A stretch of DNA of 64,000 nt from Herbaspirillum rubrisubalbicans (GTDB lineage: Bacteria > Pseudomonadota > Gammaproteobacteria > Burkholderiales > Burkholderiaceae_D): assembly GCF_003719195.1 (NCBI RefSeq), contig NZ_CP024996.1:3410001-3474000 (forward strand), read 5' to 3'. Under the pieces are notes generated by a model. It did not search any database, was not told where the DNA came from, and was given only the letters and a program-made list of their open reading frames with translations. Made by a program: the position numbers and the translations under genes. Shown one piece after another: positions 18,766-31,176 of this stretch (within the stretch, counting starts at the first letter, position 1; the number at the start of each line of letters is the position of its first letter).

Positions 18766-21390
18766 TCAGTGCGTGACAGTCATCAGCACTTTTCCATTGC
18801 TGGTCTGGCCCGAGCTCCAGCTGGTCTGGGTTGCCGCTGGCGGCGCAAAGGCCGCCATGGCTTGCACCAGGCGCTCGACATCGGTGTCGTACATCGTGAA
18901 GCCCTCGGCGGTCCTGATACGCTCGATACGGTTGTCCTTGCCGCTGCTGCCTCCCTGATACCAGTCCTTGATCGAGATCTGATCAGTACTCCCCATGACA
19001 TTGATCTGCAGGTCGTCACCCACATGCTTGAACCACAGGTTGGTCTGGTTGATGCCGCTCAATTGCAGCACATCGAGGTTACCGGCGGTGGCGTCATTGT
19101 CGACCACCAGATCCTGGCCATCTCCTCGTGCGAACTGATACACATCATTACCCGCCAGTCCCACCAGGGTATCGTTGCCCAAGCCGCCGTTGATGATGTT
19201 GTTGCCGCGATTGCCCACCAGGGTGTTGGTCAAGGCATTGCCGGTGGCATTGATGTTCTCTTCGCGCAGCTTGATCGCATCGACGGTGTAGAGGCTGTAG
19301 GCGTTGGTGACGTTGGCCATGTTCTTGAAGTCTGCCAGCGAGAGATAGCGGGTCATGTCACTGACCAGCCCGCGGCCGGAATCGGCAATGTAGAAGCCAT
19401 TGATGGCGCCGCTGGAGGCGTCGCACGCAACCCCCGTCAAGGTCACCATATGATTGACGCTACCGCTGCCTACATAGCGGTTGTCGTTCCACAGCTTGCC
19501 GGCGTTGACGGCCAGCAGCACACCCTGGCCGGCCTTGATCAGATTGCTCAAGATCTGCTCGTCATAGCCAGCGAAGGCGCCGTTACGCACGCCATAGCTG
19601 TTGAGCAAGGCACGCTGGTCGACGATGGTGGTACCACCGCGCGAACCATCGTCGACCGAGTTGTCGGTGATGCACCAGCGGTTATCGATGGCGCGCTGAA
19701 CTACCTGTGCCTCCGTCAGCGAGCGATCCGACTGGGTAATCAGGTTGGCGATACTGGTCAAGCCGCAGGTACCCTGGTAGCGCGCCACTGCATCGCCCTG
19801 GCGATAGTCGAGTTCATAGGCCTTGGGATAACCGTAGACCAGGGTGGCAACACCGTCCACCGAACCCTTCTGGGCCTTGGAGTAGTCCAGCAGGGTCAGA
19901 TTCTCGACATTGGCAGCGAGGGTGCAACTGACACGGGAATTGACCACGTCCACACCTTCTCCGGCAAGCTCGACGACCACGTCACCGGCATTGTCCACGT
20001 AGTAGGTATCGTTGCCCTGACCGCCCAGCATCACGTCTGCCCCGGTCACGCCGTCGAGAATATTGTCACCGCTATTGCCGATCAAGCGGTTGTTCAAACT
20101 ATTGCCGGTAGCGTTGCTATTGCCGCCCTCCAGCAGGCGCAGTTCTTCGATGTTGGCATTGAGAACGTAGCTGCCGGCTGCGTTGACCCGGTCATAGCCT
20201 TCGCCGCTCAATTCCAGGATGGAATCGCCGGCACTGTTGACCACATAGATGTCATCACCTTTTCCGCCCTGCATGGTATCGGCGCCACTGCCACCGTCGA
20301 GATAATCGTTGCCTACGCCGCCGATGAGCACGTCGTTACCGGCACCGCCATACAAGAAATTGTTGTCGGCCGCGCCAGCGGCAAGCGCACTCTGATCGGA
20401 AGCCACACCGCCGACCAGGATATCGTCTCCAGCGCCGCCGTAGAGCACGTCATCGCCGGCCCCACCGAAGAGGCGATCATTGCCGCTCTCACCGTAGAGT
20501 TGATCATCGCCATCGCCGCCGATGAGCAGATCATCACCTTGACCACCGTCGAGCAAATCCCTCCCGGCGCCGCCTTGCAACTGGTCATTGCCTTCTTCGC
20601 CATATAAGCGGTCGTCGCCCTCGTAGCCAAGCAGGGTGTCATTGCCGGTACCACCCCACAGGTTATCGCTACGGCTACTGCCGCCCATCAGATCATCGCC
20701 GCCGCCCGCCAGGAAATTGACCAGCAAATTGGTGTCGAAGTAGCGGCCATGAAAAGCAGCGTAATAGCTGGCATCGAACCTGTCGTTACCGTCCGTGCCG
20801 ATCAGATAGCTGCGATTGCCATTGTTGATCTTGATCTGATTGGGCTGGAAGGAGATGGTCTGGCCGCTGGCGATCCGATACACATTGTCCGTATCCCGCA
20901 GGGTACGGTAGTTGCTGGCCGGAGCGGCACCGCCATAGACCGCATTGCCGGCGACGTAATAGGCGAATTCGCTGGAATGGATGCCGGACAGACCGGCCCT
21001 TGCCAGCGCCGCGGACAGCGTGGTCAATTCGCCGATGTCACCGCGCCCGTCCTCGTTAGCATCGGTCCAAGCATTCAAGCCATTCAACTCGGCGCCGCTG
21101 AGCTTGCCGTCACCATTCTTGTCGAGCGCGGCCAGTTGGCTCGCGGTCATTGCCTGGTTGGCGCTATTGAAGATGCGCAAGGTCTTGCCGGCAAGAACCT
21201 GCGTATGGTCGACCACCGGCGAGCGGCTTTCGGTAAAGGCACCCGCCGGTGCCAGGGATTCGCGTGAAAAACTTTGCGCCAGGCCAGTAGCTCCCGCGGT
21301 AACGACTGGTCGGCTGGGGGAAGTGGCTCTGCTGCTTTGGGTACGGCCATTGGAGAAATGGCTGCTGGATGGTTGCACAATGAACTCCAT
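18766..21390 (-). CDS. RTX secreted protein with embedded C39-like cysteine protease domain, locus A
   Basis: An 874-residue secreted calcium-binding protein. Two EF-hand loops (DKNGDGKLSGAE at 90-101, DANEDGRGDIGE at 110-121) come first. Many GGxGxDxxx RTX repeats follow between about 235 and 500. A papain/C39-like domain has C542 in RYQGTCGLTS, H647 in SVNHMVTLTG and D670 in YIADSGRG. A second short RTX block and a C-terminal segment ending KVLMTVTH complete it. No Sec signal is present, as expected for type I export. The substrate of the protease domain is unknown; self-processing is possible. Confidence 0.88.
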   Translation of the reverse strand: MEFIVQPSSSHFSNGRTQSSRATSPSRPVVTAGATGLAQSFSRESLAPAGAFTESRSPVVDHTQVLAGKTLRIFNSANQAMTASQLAALDKNGDGKLSGAELNGLNAWTDANEDGRGDIGELTTLSAALARAGLSGIHSSEFAYYVAGNAVYGGAAPASNYRTLRDTDNVYRIASGQTISFQPNQIKINNGNRSYLIGTDGNDRFDASYYAAFHGRYFDTNLLVNFLAGGGDDLMGGSSRSDNLWGGTGNDTLLGYEGDDRLYGEEGNDQLQGGAGRDLLDGGQGDDLLIGGDGDDQLYGESGNDRLFGGAGDDVLYGGAGDDILVGGVASDQSALAAGAADNNFLYGGAGNDVLIGGVGNDYLDGGSGADTMQGGKGDDIYVVNSAGDSILELSGEGYDRVNAAGSYVLNANIEELRLLEGGNSNATGNSLNNRLIGNSGDNILDGVTGADVMLGGQGNDTYYVDNAGDVVVELAGEGVDVVNSRVSCTLAANVENLTLLDYSKAQKGSVDGVATLVYGYPKAYELDYRQGDAVARYQGTCGLTSIANLITQSDRSLTEAQVVQRAIDNRWCITDNSVDDGSRGGTTIVDQRALLNSYGVRNGAFAGYDEQILSNLIKAGQGVLLAVNAGKLWNDNRYVGSGSVNHMVTLTGVACDASSGAINGFYIADSGRGLVSDMTRYLSLADFKNMANVTNAYSLYTVDAIKLREENINATGNALTNTLVGNRGNNIINGGLGNDTLVGLAGNDVYQFARGDGQDLVVDNDATAGNLDVLQLSGINQTNLWFKHVGDDLQINVMGSTDQISIKDWYQGGSSGKDNRIERIRTAEGFTMYDTDVERLVQAMAAFAPPAATQTSWSSGQTSNGKVLMTVTH

Positions 21391-21943
21391 TCACGATTGA
21401 ATTGTTAAGGGATCAATTCGGTTACGCGGTTACGTTCCGATATTCATGGATATCTCCCTCGAAAACAGATCCGCATTCTTCGGGCGAAAAATATCGCCTC
21501 ACGCGAAACACGTCCTCGCCACCGTCGGGAAATTTAAGGGGAATGGAAATAATGCGAAACCAACACCAAAGGGCAGTTTGATGGCCCGGGGAACCCAGGC
21601 CGGCAATGCCTGGATTGTGCGACGCATCAGAGAAAATGAAGGTTTACGCCAATGGATTGCGCGGCATGGCGCAGTGGAAGGCGAGAGGGGGAATTCTTGT
21701 AAAAAGATTGAAATGAAGTATTTCAATCAAAAGAATATTGCAATCATTCAAAAGTATGGCGCATTTTCTTTTTGATATTGAATCAATTTCTCGACAAATA
21801 TCGAGATGTTTTTTATATGAAGAGAAAACCAAGAAGTCGCCCTGGGGCCCTCCCGCGCCATGTCATTCGTCGCGGCAGTACGATGCGCGGCGCATCTCAG
21901 TCTCAGGGCGATGGACTGATGGATTCAGACCTTCGGCGCCCCG
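21391..21943. other. Intergenic region between the two type I secretion loci
   Basis: A 553-bp stretch, more AT-rich than its surroundings, that must hold the promoter of RTX gene A and the end of locus B. Short open frames occur on both strands, but none has a credible ribosome-binding site or recognisable product. I see no IS element. Confidence 0.6.
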
Positions 21944-23419
21944 TCAACGGCGCGCAGCAGCAGCCAAACTGGCACGCCCCATCTCCCCCGCATTGGCCAG
22001 CAAGCGCAGCCGCGCCGAGCGCCAGTCCGAGAGCGAACGGATACGTTCCAGCTCGGCATCGTTCAAGGCCGATTGCGCATTGAGCATCTCGACGATATCG
22101 GCTGCGCCCACATCGTATTTGCGCCGCACCGAGTCCACCGCGCGCTGCGCCACTTCCAGCAAGCTGCGCGAAGAGGCCAGACTGCGCAAGGCCGTGGTGG
22201 CCTCGGCATAGGTGATGGCCAGGTCGCCCAGCACCTGGGCCTGGACATCCCGCAGCTCGGCCTCGCGCTGTTCGACCTGGGCGTGCGCGCCATCGACCTT
22301 GTAGTTGCGGGCAAAGCCTTCGAACACCGGAATGTTCAGATTCAGGCCCACCACCGTCTCGCGATCGCCCCGATTGCCGCCGCCCTGGTTGGGACGGCCA
22401 TTGACGAAACGGCTGGCGCTCATGTCCAGGGTGGGCAAGCCTTCGGAGCGGGCCACCTTCACTTTTTCGCGGGCCGCTTCCACCTGGGCTCGCGCGGCCA
22501 GGATGGCGGGATGATATTGCCTGGCCGATTGCAGCCAGGCCGGCAGGTTCTGCTCCAGCCCCAGCGGATCTTCCTCGACCTCGGAGGACAGAGTGAGCGC
22601 AGGAACATCCTCGGACTCGCCCAACAGACCCAGGCCAACGGCCAGCGCCACCAGCGCGCGCTTGTGCTGGCCGATGGCACGCGCCAGTTCCAGTTCGGCG
22701 CGGGCCACGAAGGTGCGCGCCTGCAAGGTCTCCGGCAAGGCGCCGACGCCGCGCTGCTCACGCTTGATAGCCGTCTCCAGCACCTGGCGCGCCAGTGCCA
22801 GACTGCGCTCGCGCGCCTGCTGCGCGGCGCGCGCGCTGTGCGCGTCGTAGTACAGCCCGACCGCGTTGGCCATGGCCTTCTGCAAGGCTGCATCCTGGCT
22901 GGCCAAGGCCGCTTGCAGCAAGACATCGGCGGCACGCTGGTTGGCTGTGCGACCGCCGAAGTCGAGCAGGCGCCAGGTCAGCGTGGCATAGAGCGTACCG
23001 ATGGAGCGCTTGCTGCTGCCCTGGGTCGAACTGCTGTTGTCGCGATATTGACTGGCGCCGGCCGAGAGGCTGGGCAGATAGGCGGCCCGCGCTTCACCGA
23101 GCTGGGCCGCCTGCAGTTTGATGGCGGCCCAACTGGCCTGGACCTGCGGCTGGTAGCACAGCGCCAGATCCACTGCATCGGCCAGGTTCAATACCTTGTC
23201 CGGCCGGAAGGACGTGCTCTGGCAGACCAGCATCTGGTCGTCCCCCGGTAAGAGCTTGCCCTTGTCCAGTTCGGGCGGGCGCGCCAGCAAGGGGTCGAAG
23301 CGTTGCGGCTCGGCGCCCTGGGCCGGGGCTGACGTGGTCGCCACCAGCACTGCGAGCAATCCCGGCGTGCTCAGTGCGATGGCGGCCAGCAGCTTGCGGG
23401 AGACGGCATCAACGTTCAT
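21944..23419 (-). CDS. TolC-family outer membrane channel of type I secretion locus B
   Basis: A 491-residue OEP-family protein, a paralogue of the locus A channel (shared VGLNLNIPVFEGF-like and DIVEMLNAQSALNDAE segments). The signal peptide ends near APAQG-AEPQRF (~residue 35). I chose the ATG at 23419, giving an 11-bp overlap with HlyD as in locus A; an upstream ATG at 23461 would add 14 residues inside the HlyD gene. It forms the exit channel for RTX protein B. Confidence 0.92.
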   Translation of the reverse strand: MNVDAVSRKLLAAIALSTPGLLAVLVATTSAPAQGAEPQRFDPLLARPPELDKGKLLPGDDQMLVCQSTSFRPDKVLNLADAVDLALCYQPQVQASWAAIKLQAAQLGEARAAYLPSLSAGASQYRDNSSSTQGSSKRSIGTLYATLTWRLLDFGGRTANQRAADVLLQAALASQDAALQKAMANAVGLYYDAHSARAAQQARERSLALARQVLETAIKREQRGVGALPETLQARTFVARAELELARAIGQHKRALVALAVGLGLLGESEDVPALTLSSEVEEDPLGLEQNLPAWLQSARQYHPAILAARAQVEAAREKVKVARSEGLPTLDMSASRFVNGRPNQGGGNRGDRETVVGLNLNIPVFEGFARNYKVDGAHAQVEQREAELRDVQAQVLGDLAITYAEATTALRSLASSRSLLEVAQRAVDSVRRKYDVGAADIVEMLNAQSALNDAELERIRSLSDWRSARLRLLANAGEMGRASLAAAARR

Positions 23420-24748
23420 GCAGGGCCTCCTTCTGATGGCGCAGCAGGGGCGACAAGGCATATTCGATCACACGCCGGCTACCGGTTCTGATGCCGACAT
23501 TGACCGCCAACCCGGCCGTCAGCGGCAGCAGCCGGCCATCCACGCCCAGGGTGTGGCGCGAGAGCAGGATGCGGGTGGAATAGACCAGGCCTTTCTTTTC
23601 ATCCTGGATGGCGTCACGCGAGACCTGCACCACCCGGCCCGCCACGGTACCGTACTTGGTGTAGTCGAAGGCATCCACCTTCACTTCCACTTCCTGGCCG
23701 ACCTCGACGAAACCCACGTCCTTGTTGTCCAGCCAGGCCTCGACTTCGATCTCGCCATCCTCCGGCACGATCTGCATGAGCGGCTGGGCCGCCGGCACCA
23801 CGCCACCGATGGTGTGGACATTGAGCTGCTGTACCGTGCCGGAAACTGGCGCCCTCAGGTGCAGCAGCTTGCTGCGCTCTTGGGCACGGCGCTGGTCCTG
23901 CTGCGCAGCTTCGATGATCTTCTCGGCTTCGAGGCGGCTGTCGTGGGCTTCCTTCTGGGTCTGCGCCAGCAAGGCAGCGCGCTGGTTGCGGGCATCCGTC
24001 AGTTGGCCTTGCAAGTCCACCCTGGCTTGCTCCTTTTCCAGCCAGGCATGACGCGACACGGTATGGTCGGCCATCAGTTCCTGGTAGTCGGTGGCGCGCT
24101 GGCTGGCCAGGCGCAGCGCCTTGGTGTAGCGCACGATCTCATCATCGAAGCGATCCAGTCGGGCGCGAAAGTCCTGGTACTGCCCCTGCAACTGACGCCG
24201 CACCGATTCCCATTGCGCCAGGCTCACATCGGCTACGTCTTGCAGTTCCGGTGCGCGCAACTGCTGCACCGCCTGCATCATGGCCGCGGCGCGCGCGGCC
24301 TGCAATCGCGCCTGGGCCACGGCATCGGCGGCCTTGTCGCGCTCGGCATCGCTGCTGCTGGCATCGAGTTCCAGCAAGACCTGGCCGGCCTGCACAAATT
24401 GCCCCTCGCGCACCAGGATGGCCCGCACGCTGGCCACTTCCACCGAGGCGATGGTCTTGGTGCGCGCCGAGGGAATGACCTTGCCATTGGCGCTGACGAC
24501 GATGTCGATCTGACCGATCAGCGACCAGGCCAGCGCCAGCAGCACCATCGCTACCAGCAGCCGCGCCGTCCAGCGCAGGCTGGGCGAATCAGGCGCTTCC
24601 TGCAGCGACAGCGCAGCCGGCAGGAACTCGGCTTCCTGCTGGTTGAAGAAACCCTCGGGTTGCAGGTGGCGATCGCGCCAGGCCTGCAGGAAGCGACGCC
24701 GGTAACGTAGCAACAAGGCCATCCAGGCCTGGGAACGATGATGCAAGC

Positions 24749-24752
<4 letters not shown>
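23409..24752 (-). CDS. HlyD-family type I secretion periplasmic adaptor, locus B
   Basis: A 447-residue adaptor, exactly as long as its locus A paralogue. It has a membrane segment around residues 63-82, a central coiled coil rich in Ala, Gln and Arg, and the conserved APVSGTVQQLNVHTIGGVV near residue 300. It links the ABC exporter to TolC. The start overlaps the exporter stop by 4 bp. Confidence 0.93.
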
Positions 24753-26929
<2,177 letters not shown>

Positions 26930-27003
26930 GGTTTTCTGTAGGGTGTGATGCGTCGATGGTCGGAGGCGCCCGAGGTATGAGAGGCGGCGCTCGTAGGCCG
27001 ATG

Positions 27004-27032
27004 GGGCGGATGCCGCAAGCCAGCGTCCGCCC
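27004..27032 (-). promoter_or_regulatory. Hairpin between RTX gene and ABC exporter gene, locus B
   Basis: GGGCGGATGC pairs with GCGTCCGCCC (one T-G pair) around a 9-base loop, just downstream of the RTX stop. A second inverted repeat, CGTGACC/GGTCACG at 27040-27059, spans the stop codon itself. No T-run follows on the transcribed strand. The likely effect is to set a ratio between cargo and exporter mRNA. Confidence 0.5.
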
Positions 27033-27046
27033 GCTGCTACGTGACC

Positions 27047-30000
27047 TTAGTGGGTCACGGTCAGCAAGACCTTGCCGGCGCTGGTCTGGCCGCTGGTCCA
27101 CTCGGTCTGTAAGGCCGCAGGCGGCGCGAAGCTGGCCATGGCCTGCACCAGTTGCTCCACATCGCTGTCGTAGAGGGTGGCACCGTCAGCGGTCTTGATG
27201 CGCTCGACATGATGGTCGGTGCCACTCTTGCCGCCCACGTACCAGTCCTTGACGGTCACGCGGTCGCTGCTGCCCAGCACGTCGATCTGCAGATCCTGGC
27301 CGGCCTGGCTGAACCAGAGATTGGTCTGCTTGGCGTCCTTGAACTGCAGCACGTCCTGGTTGCCGCGGGTGGTGTCGTTGTCGATGATCTGGTCGCGCCC
27401 ATCGCCGCGGGTGAAGACGTAGGTATCGTTGCCGGCGCCACCGATCAAGGTGTCGTCACCGCGGCCGCCGGTGAGGATGTTGTTGCCGCGGTTTCCCGTG
27501 AGGACATTGTCCAGCGCATTGCCGGTGGCATCGATGTTCTCGTTGCGGATCTTGATCGGGTCCAGGGTGTAGACCATGTTGGCGCCGTAGGCGTCGGCTA
27601 CCTTGCGCATGTCGTCAGCCGACAGGTAGCGGTTGGCATCTGCAGTCTGGCCGCGTCCTGAGTCGGCGATATAGAAGCCGAGCACGTCACCGCCGCTGGC
27701 ATCGCACGCCACTCCGGTGACGGTAACCACGTGGTTGAGGACACCGCCCTGGACATAATCTGGATCGTCCCACAGCTTGCCTGCGTTGACGGCGATGAGG
27801 ACCCCACGGCCATCCTTGAGCAAGCCGGCCAGCTTGGCCTGATCGTAGCCATAGCTGCAGTCGGAGGGCAGACCGAAGCTCTTGAGCAGGTTCATCTGAT
27901 CGTACTGATTGCAGCCCCCGCGCGTCTCATCGGTGGCGGCCTGCGTACGACACCAGCCATTGGCGATGGCGCGCTTGACCACATCGGCCTCGGTCTCCTG
28001 CAGGCCCGACATGATGCAGATGTTGGCCACGCTGGTCTCGCCACAGGTGCCCTTGTAACCGGGCACCTCGTCACCCTGCGAATAGTCCAGGTCATAGTTG
28101 TGCGGGAACCCGTACACCAGTGCCGCCTTGCCGTTGATGGTCTGGGCTTGGGCGCTGGTGCTATCCATCAGGCTCAGATTTTCCAGGTTGTCACCCAGGG
28201 TATAGCTGATCTTGGACTGGACGCTATCGATGCCTTCGCCGGCCTGTTCTACCACCTTGTCGCCGATGTCATCGACCACATAGGTATCGTTGCCCTTGCC
28301 ACCGATCAAGGTGTCGGCACCCTGGCCGCCGTCGAGCAGGTTGTCCTGGCTGTTGCCGGTGATCAGGTTGTTAAGGGTATTGCCGCTGCCGTTGAAGTTG
28401 CCGCCTTCGGCCAAGTGCAGGTCTTCGACGTGGGTAGCAAGGGTAAGACTGCAAGAAGCAACAACCGTGTCGTGGCCTTCATTGGCGTTTTCGACCACGG
28501 TGTCGCCGCTACAGTCGACCAGATAGGTGTCATCGCCCTTGCCGCCTTCCAGGTAGTCGTTGCCGCTGCCACCGTCGAGCAAATCATTGCCCACGCTGCC
28601 ATAGAGCGAGTCGTTGCCGGCCCCGCCATAGATCAGGTCGTCACCCCCGATATCGTTGGTCGCGGCGGCATAGGCGCGCATGTAGTCGCCATAGAGGACG
28701 TCATCGCCATCGCCGCCCTGCAGCACATCGTTACCGGCGCCGCCGTAGAGACGGTCATTACCCGCCTCGCCATCGAGCTTGTCGTCGCCCTCCTCGCCAT
28801 AGAGGCTGTCGTTGCCGATGCCACCCCATAGCTGGTCGTTGCCCAGTCCGCCGGAGATACTGTCATTGCCGGCGCCACCGACGATCTGGTCATCATCGGT
28901 CTGGCCCGGTTCCAGCCCCTTGGTCACGCCGGCTTTCAGGTCATTACCGTACAGGTCGTCATCGCCATCGCCACCCCAGATGCGGTCATTGCCCAGACCG
29001 GCAAAAATGCGGTCGGCGCCGGCGCCACCCGAGAGGAGATCGTTACCTTCTGCGCCTACCAACTGGTCGTCGCCGTTCTCACCATAAAGCTGGTCATCCC
29101 CTTCCTTTCCCCACAGGAGATCCTTGCCGTCGCCACCCCAGAGGATGTCGTCCCCCTTGCTGCCATTGATCACATCGTCACCGCCGCCACCGGCCAATTG
29201 TCTGAAGGGCCCGGCCTGGACGTTGACGTTGTAGTTGGAGGTGCCGAGGTTGGGATCGAGCAGGTCATTGCCATCGGTGCCGATCAGGCAGCCCGGCTGG
29301 CTGTTGAGCGCCTTGATCTGGTTGGGGGCGAAGTTGATCGTGCGGCCGCCGTTGAGATGAAAAGCGTTGTCGTCGTCGCGCAGGCTGCGGAAATGGCTGT
29401 CCGGGATGGCTGGCTCCTCCGGTGCCGGCACATAGACTGCAGCGGGCGGCGCGACGTAGAGCGACGGTGCCGCCACAGGAGGGGCACTCACAGGCGAACT
29501 GGTCGGCGTCACCGCAGGGGAGACGGCGGGAGCAACGGCAGGCACAGGAGCAGCAGTGGGAGCAGGCTTGGGTGGGACAACGGGCGTCACGGCAGGCGCC
29601 GGCTTCGGTACCGGCACCGAAGCGAAGCCCGGCACGTCCTTGGATGGCACCAGCGAAGACACCGGCACCGGTACGCAATCCGACAAGGTGATTTGCACGT
29701 CAGGTGGAAAGGCCTCGGCCAGCGGCACCAGGTCGGTGGTCCAGCAGGGCGCCTGGTACGGAGTGGGGGATGGGCAGGATGTCGCAGGCGCTGAGGGTGT
29801 CGACGGTGGACAGGGCACAGGCTGCGGCGGCGCGGCAGCAACCGCAGGCGTGAGGCTCGGCAGTGCCGGCAATATCGGCTGCGGACCAGGCGTGACTGTC
29901 GCCGAGGATGCCGACGCGGCAGCCGATGGCGCGCTGGAGAGTAACTGCAGCACGCCCTGATCCATGGGTGCAAGGACATCCACGCGCGCAGCTTGCTCGC

Positions 30001-30424
30001 TCACGGTGGCGGCAAGCAAGTCTTGTGCTGCGGTGTGCTGGCTCACGACCGCCTGGGATAGCTGGGCGGCATCGGCGAGGTCGGCGGAGCGACTGGCCAT
30101 CACCAGCGGCGGCTGCGGGGCCGGCCCGCTCCCGGCCTCGGTGCGCTGCGGGTGCGAGCGCTGTGCCTGGTCGCGTCGCTGGCTACGTGCATGGTGCGAA
30201 GGTGCCAGACTGCTGGCCCTGCCCTCGGCCAGGGAGTACTTGCCGCCGTCAAAGGCATCGGTGGACGTGATGCCATCCACTGCCACGGCTGACGTGCTGG
30301 TCACGCGGGTGGTGCTGGTCACGCTGGCTGCATCGGCCTTGCGTGTGCTGCTTGACGATGTGGTCCTGGCCGAAGGCGCAGAGGCCAGCGCAGTCATTCG
30401 ATTGGGGGCAATGGTGATGGTCAT
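27047..30424 (-). CDS. RTX secreted protein with embedded C39-like cysteine protease domain, locus B
   Basis: A 1125-residue type I substrate. A Ser/Thr/Ala-rich start is followed by a proline-rich linker (~170-350). RTX repeats occupy ~375-690, and a C39-like domain follows with C794 (YKGTCGETS), H898 (VLNHVVTVTG) and D921 (YIADSGRG). A short RTX block and a C-terminal tail matching the locus A protein (KVLLTVTH) end the protein. The N-terminus differs completely from locus A, while the protease and tail are clearly homologous. This suggests a common export-and-processing module with exchangeable N-terminal parts. Confidence 0.87.
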   Translation of the reverse strand: MTITIAPNRMTALASAPSARTTSSSSTRKADAASVTSTTRVTSTSAVAVDGITSTDAFDGGKYSLAEGRASSLAPSHHARSQRRDQAQRSHPQRTEAGSGPAPQPPLVMASRSADLADAAQLSQAVVSQHTAAQDLLAATVSEQAARVDVLAPMDQGVLQLLSSAPSAAASASSATVTPGPQPILPALPSLTPAVAAAPPQPVPCPPSTPSAPATSCPSPTPYQAPCWTTDLVPLAEAFPPDVQITLSDCVPVPVSSLVPSKDVPGFASVPVPKPAPAVTPVVPPKPAPTAAPVPAVAPAVSPAVTPTSSPVSAPPVAAPSLYVAPPAAVYVPAPEEPAIPDSHFRSLRDDDNAFHLNGGRTINFAPNQIKALNSQPGCLIGTDGNDLLDPNLGTSNYNVNVQAGPFRQLAGGGGDDVINGSKGDDILWGGDGKDLLWGKEGDDQLYGENGDDQLVGAEGNDLLSGGAGADRIFAGLGNDRIWGGDGDDDLYGNDLKAGVTKGLEPGQTDDDQIVGGAGNDSISGGLGNDQLWGGIGNDSLYGEEGDDKLDGEAGNDRLYGGAGNDVLQGGDGDDVLYGDYMRAYAAATNDIGGDDLIYGGAGNDSLYGSVGNDLLDGGSGNDYLEGGKGDDTYLVDCSGDTVVENANEGHDTVVASCSLTLATHVEDLHLAEGGNFNGSGNTLNNLITGNSQDNLLDGGQGADTLIGGKGNDTYVVDDIGDKVVEQAGEGIDSVQSKISYTLGDNLENLSLMDSTSAQAQTINGKAALVYGFPHNYDLDYSQGDEVPGYKGTCGETSVANICIMSGLQETEADVVKRAIANGWCRTQAATDETRGGCNQYDQMNLLKSFGLPSDCSYGYDQAKLAGLLKDGRGVLIAVNAGKLWDDPDYVQGGVLNHVVTVTGVACDASGGDVLGFYIADSGRGQTADANRYLSADDMRKVADAYGANMVYTLDPIKIRNENIDATGNALDNVLTGNRGNNILTGGRGDDTLIGGAGNDTYVFTRGDGRDQIIDNDTTRGNQDVLQFKDAKQTNLWFSQAGQDLQIDVLGSSDRVTVKDWYVGGKSGTDHHVERIKTADGATLYDSDVEQLVQAMASFAPPAALQTEWTSGQTSAGKVLLTVTH

Positions 30425-31176
30425 GAACTTTTCCCTGAGCAGTGTGAGTCGTTGGCAATGACACGGATCGGGCTTGTTCTTGGGCCATCGTGACGTCCTC
30501 CTGGCGCTGGCATCGCCTGCTGAAGAACATTGGCCTCACCTCGAATTTATTTGTGTCAAAACTCGTAAAATTTCTTCCCGATGCCATTCAACCCAAGCTT
30601 GCGGACGCCGACAATCGCACCTAGGTGCTGGCTGGCGCACGCGGGGAATTGCTTTACAGAACATCTATTTGCTTGATGATGTGAACTATTCTTCAGCAAT
30701 GAGTGGCTGTGCACGCATCACTGTGGCAAGTGCCTGAAAATGATTTATATGAATAATCATGCATAGCAATGGCTCCCGAAAAGACTTTCGTCCTGGCTGG
30801 GTGAATAGATTTTCCGCAACACGATCACCACTGGGCGATCACTGCCCTACCCGACGCCACGGCCTAGCACAGATAGGCCTCCCACCGCAATGCTCCCGAA
30901 TCCCTATGTGACGAATAGCCCTTGTGGTTTATCGTGCATTTCAGTAGATTGGCGGAAAAAACGATAGTCCGAGAGACGCTCACGAAGGCGCTCCGAGACA
31001 ACGGAGACGGAAAACCATACCTGCCTGCCCCTCGCCTCCGTGGACCTGGTCCGCGGTGTCGATGCGCGTCTGCTTGTCGTTTCCACGTGTTTTTTCAGGG
31101 TCAGCCTGCTGCACCGGTCGCCATCGACTGGCGCGGAATTTGCATGGATTTACCCAGAACATAAGGAGCCCGCGCC
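30425..31176. other. Intergenic region upstream of RTX gene B and the AraC gene
   Basis: A 752-bp divergent region with reduced GC. It should hold promoters for RTX gene B (minus) and the AraC gene (plus). Open frames here are short and lack ribosome-binding sites or family features, so I call no gene. No IS, tRNA or clear terminator is seen. Confidence 0.6.

Noticed and set aside
18538..20607. 689-codon plus-strand frame opposite RTX gene A
   Set aside because: Antisense to a clear RTX coding region; repetitive GC-rich codons create the open frame. No start signal or family motif.
21446..21775. 109-codon frame in the gap between the secretion loci
   Set aside because: No ribosome-binding site, low-complexity content and no recognisable domain.
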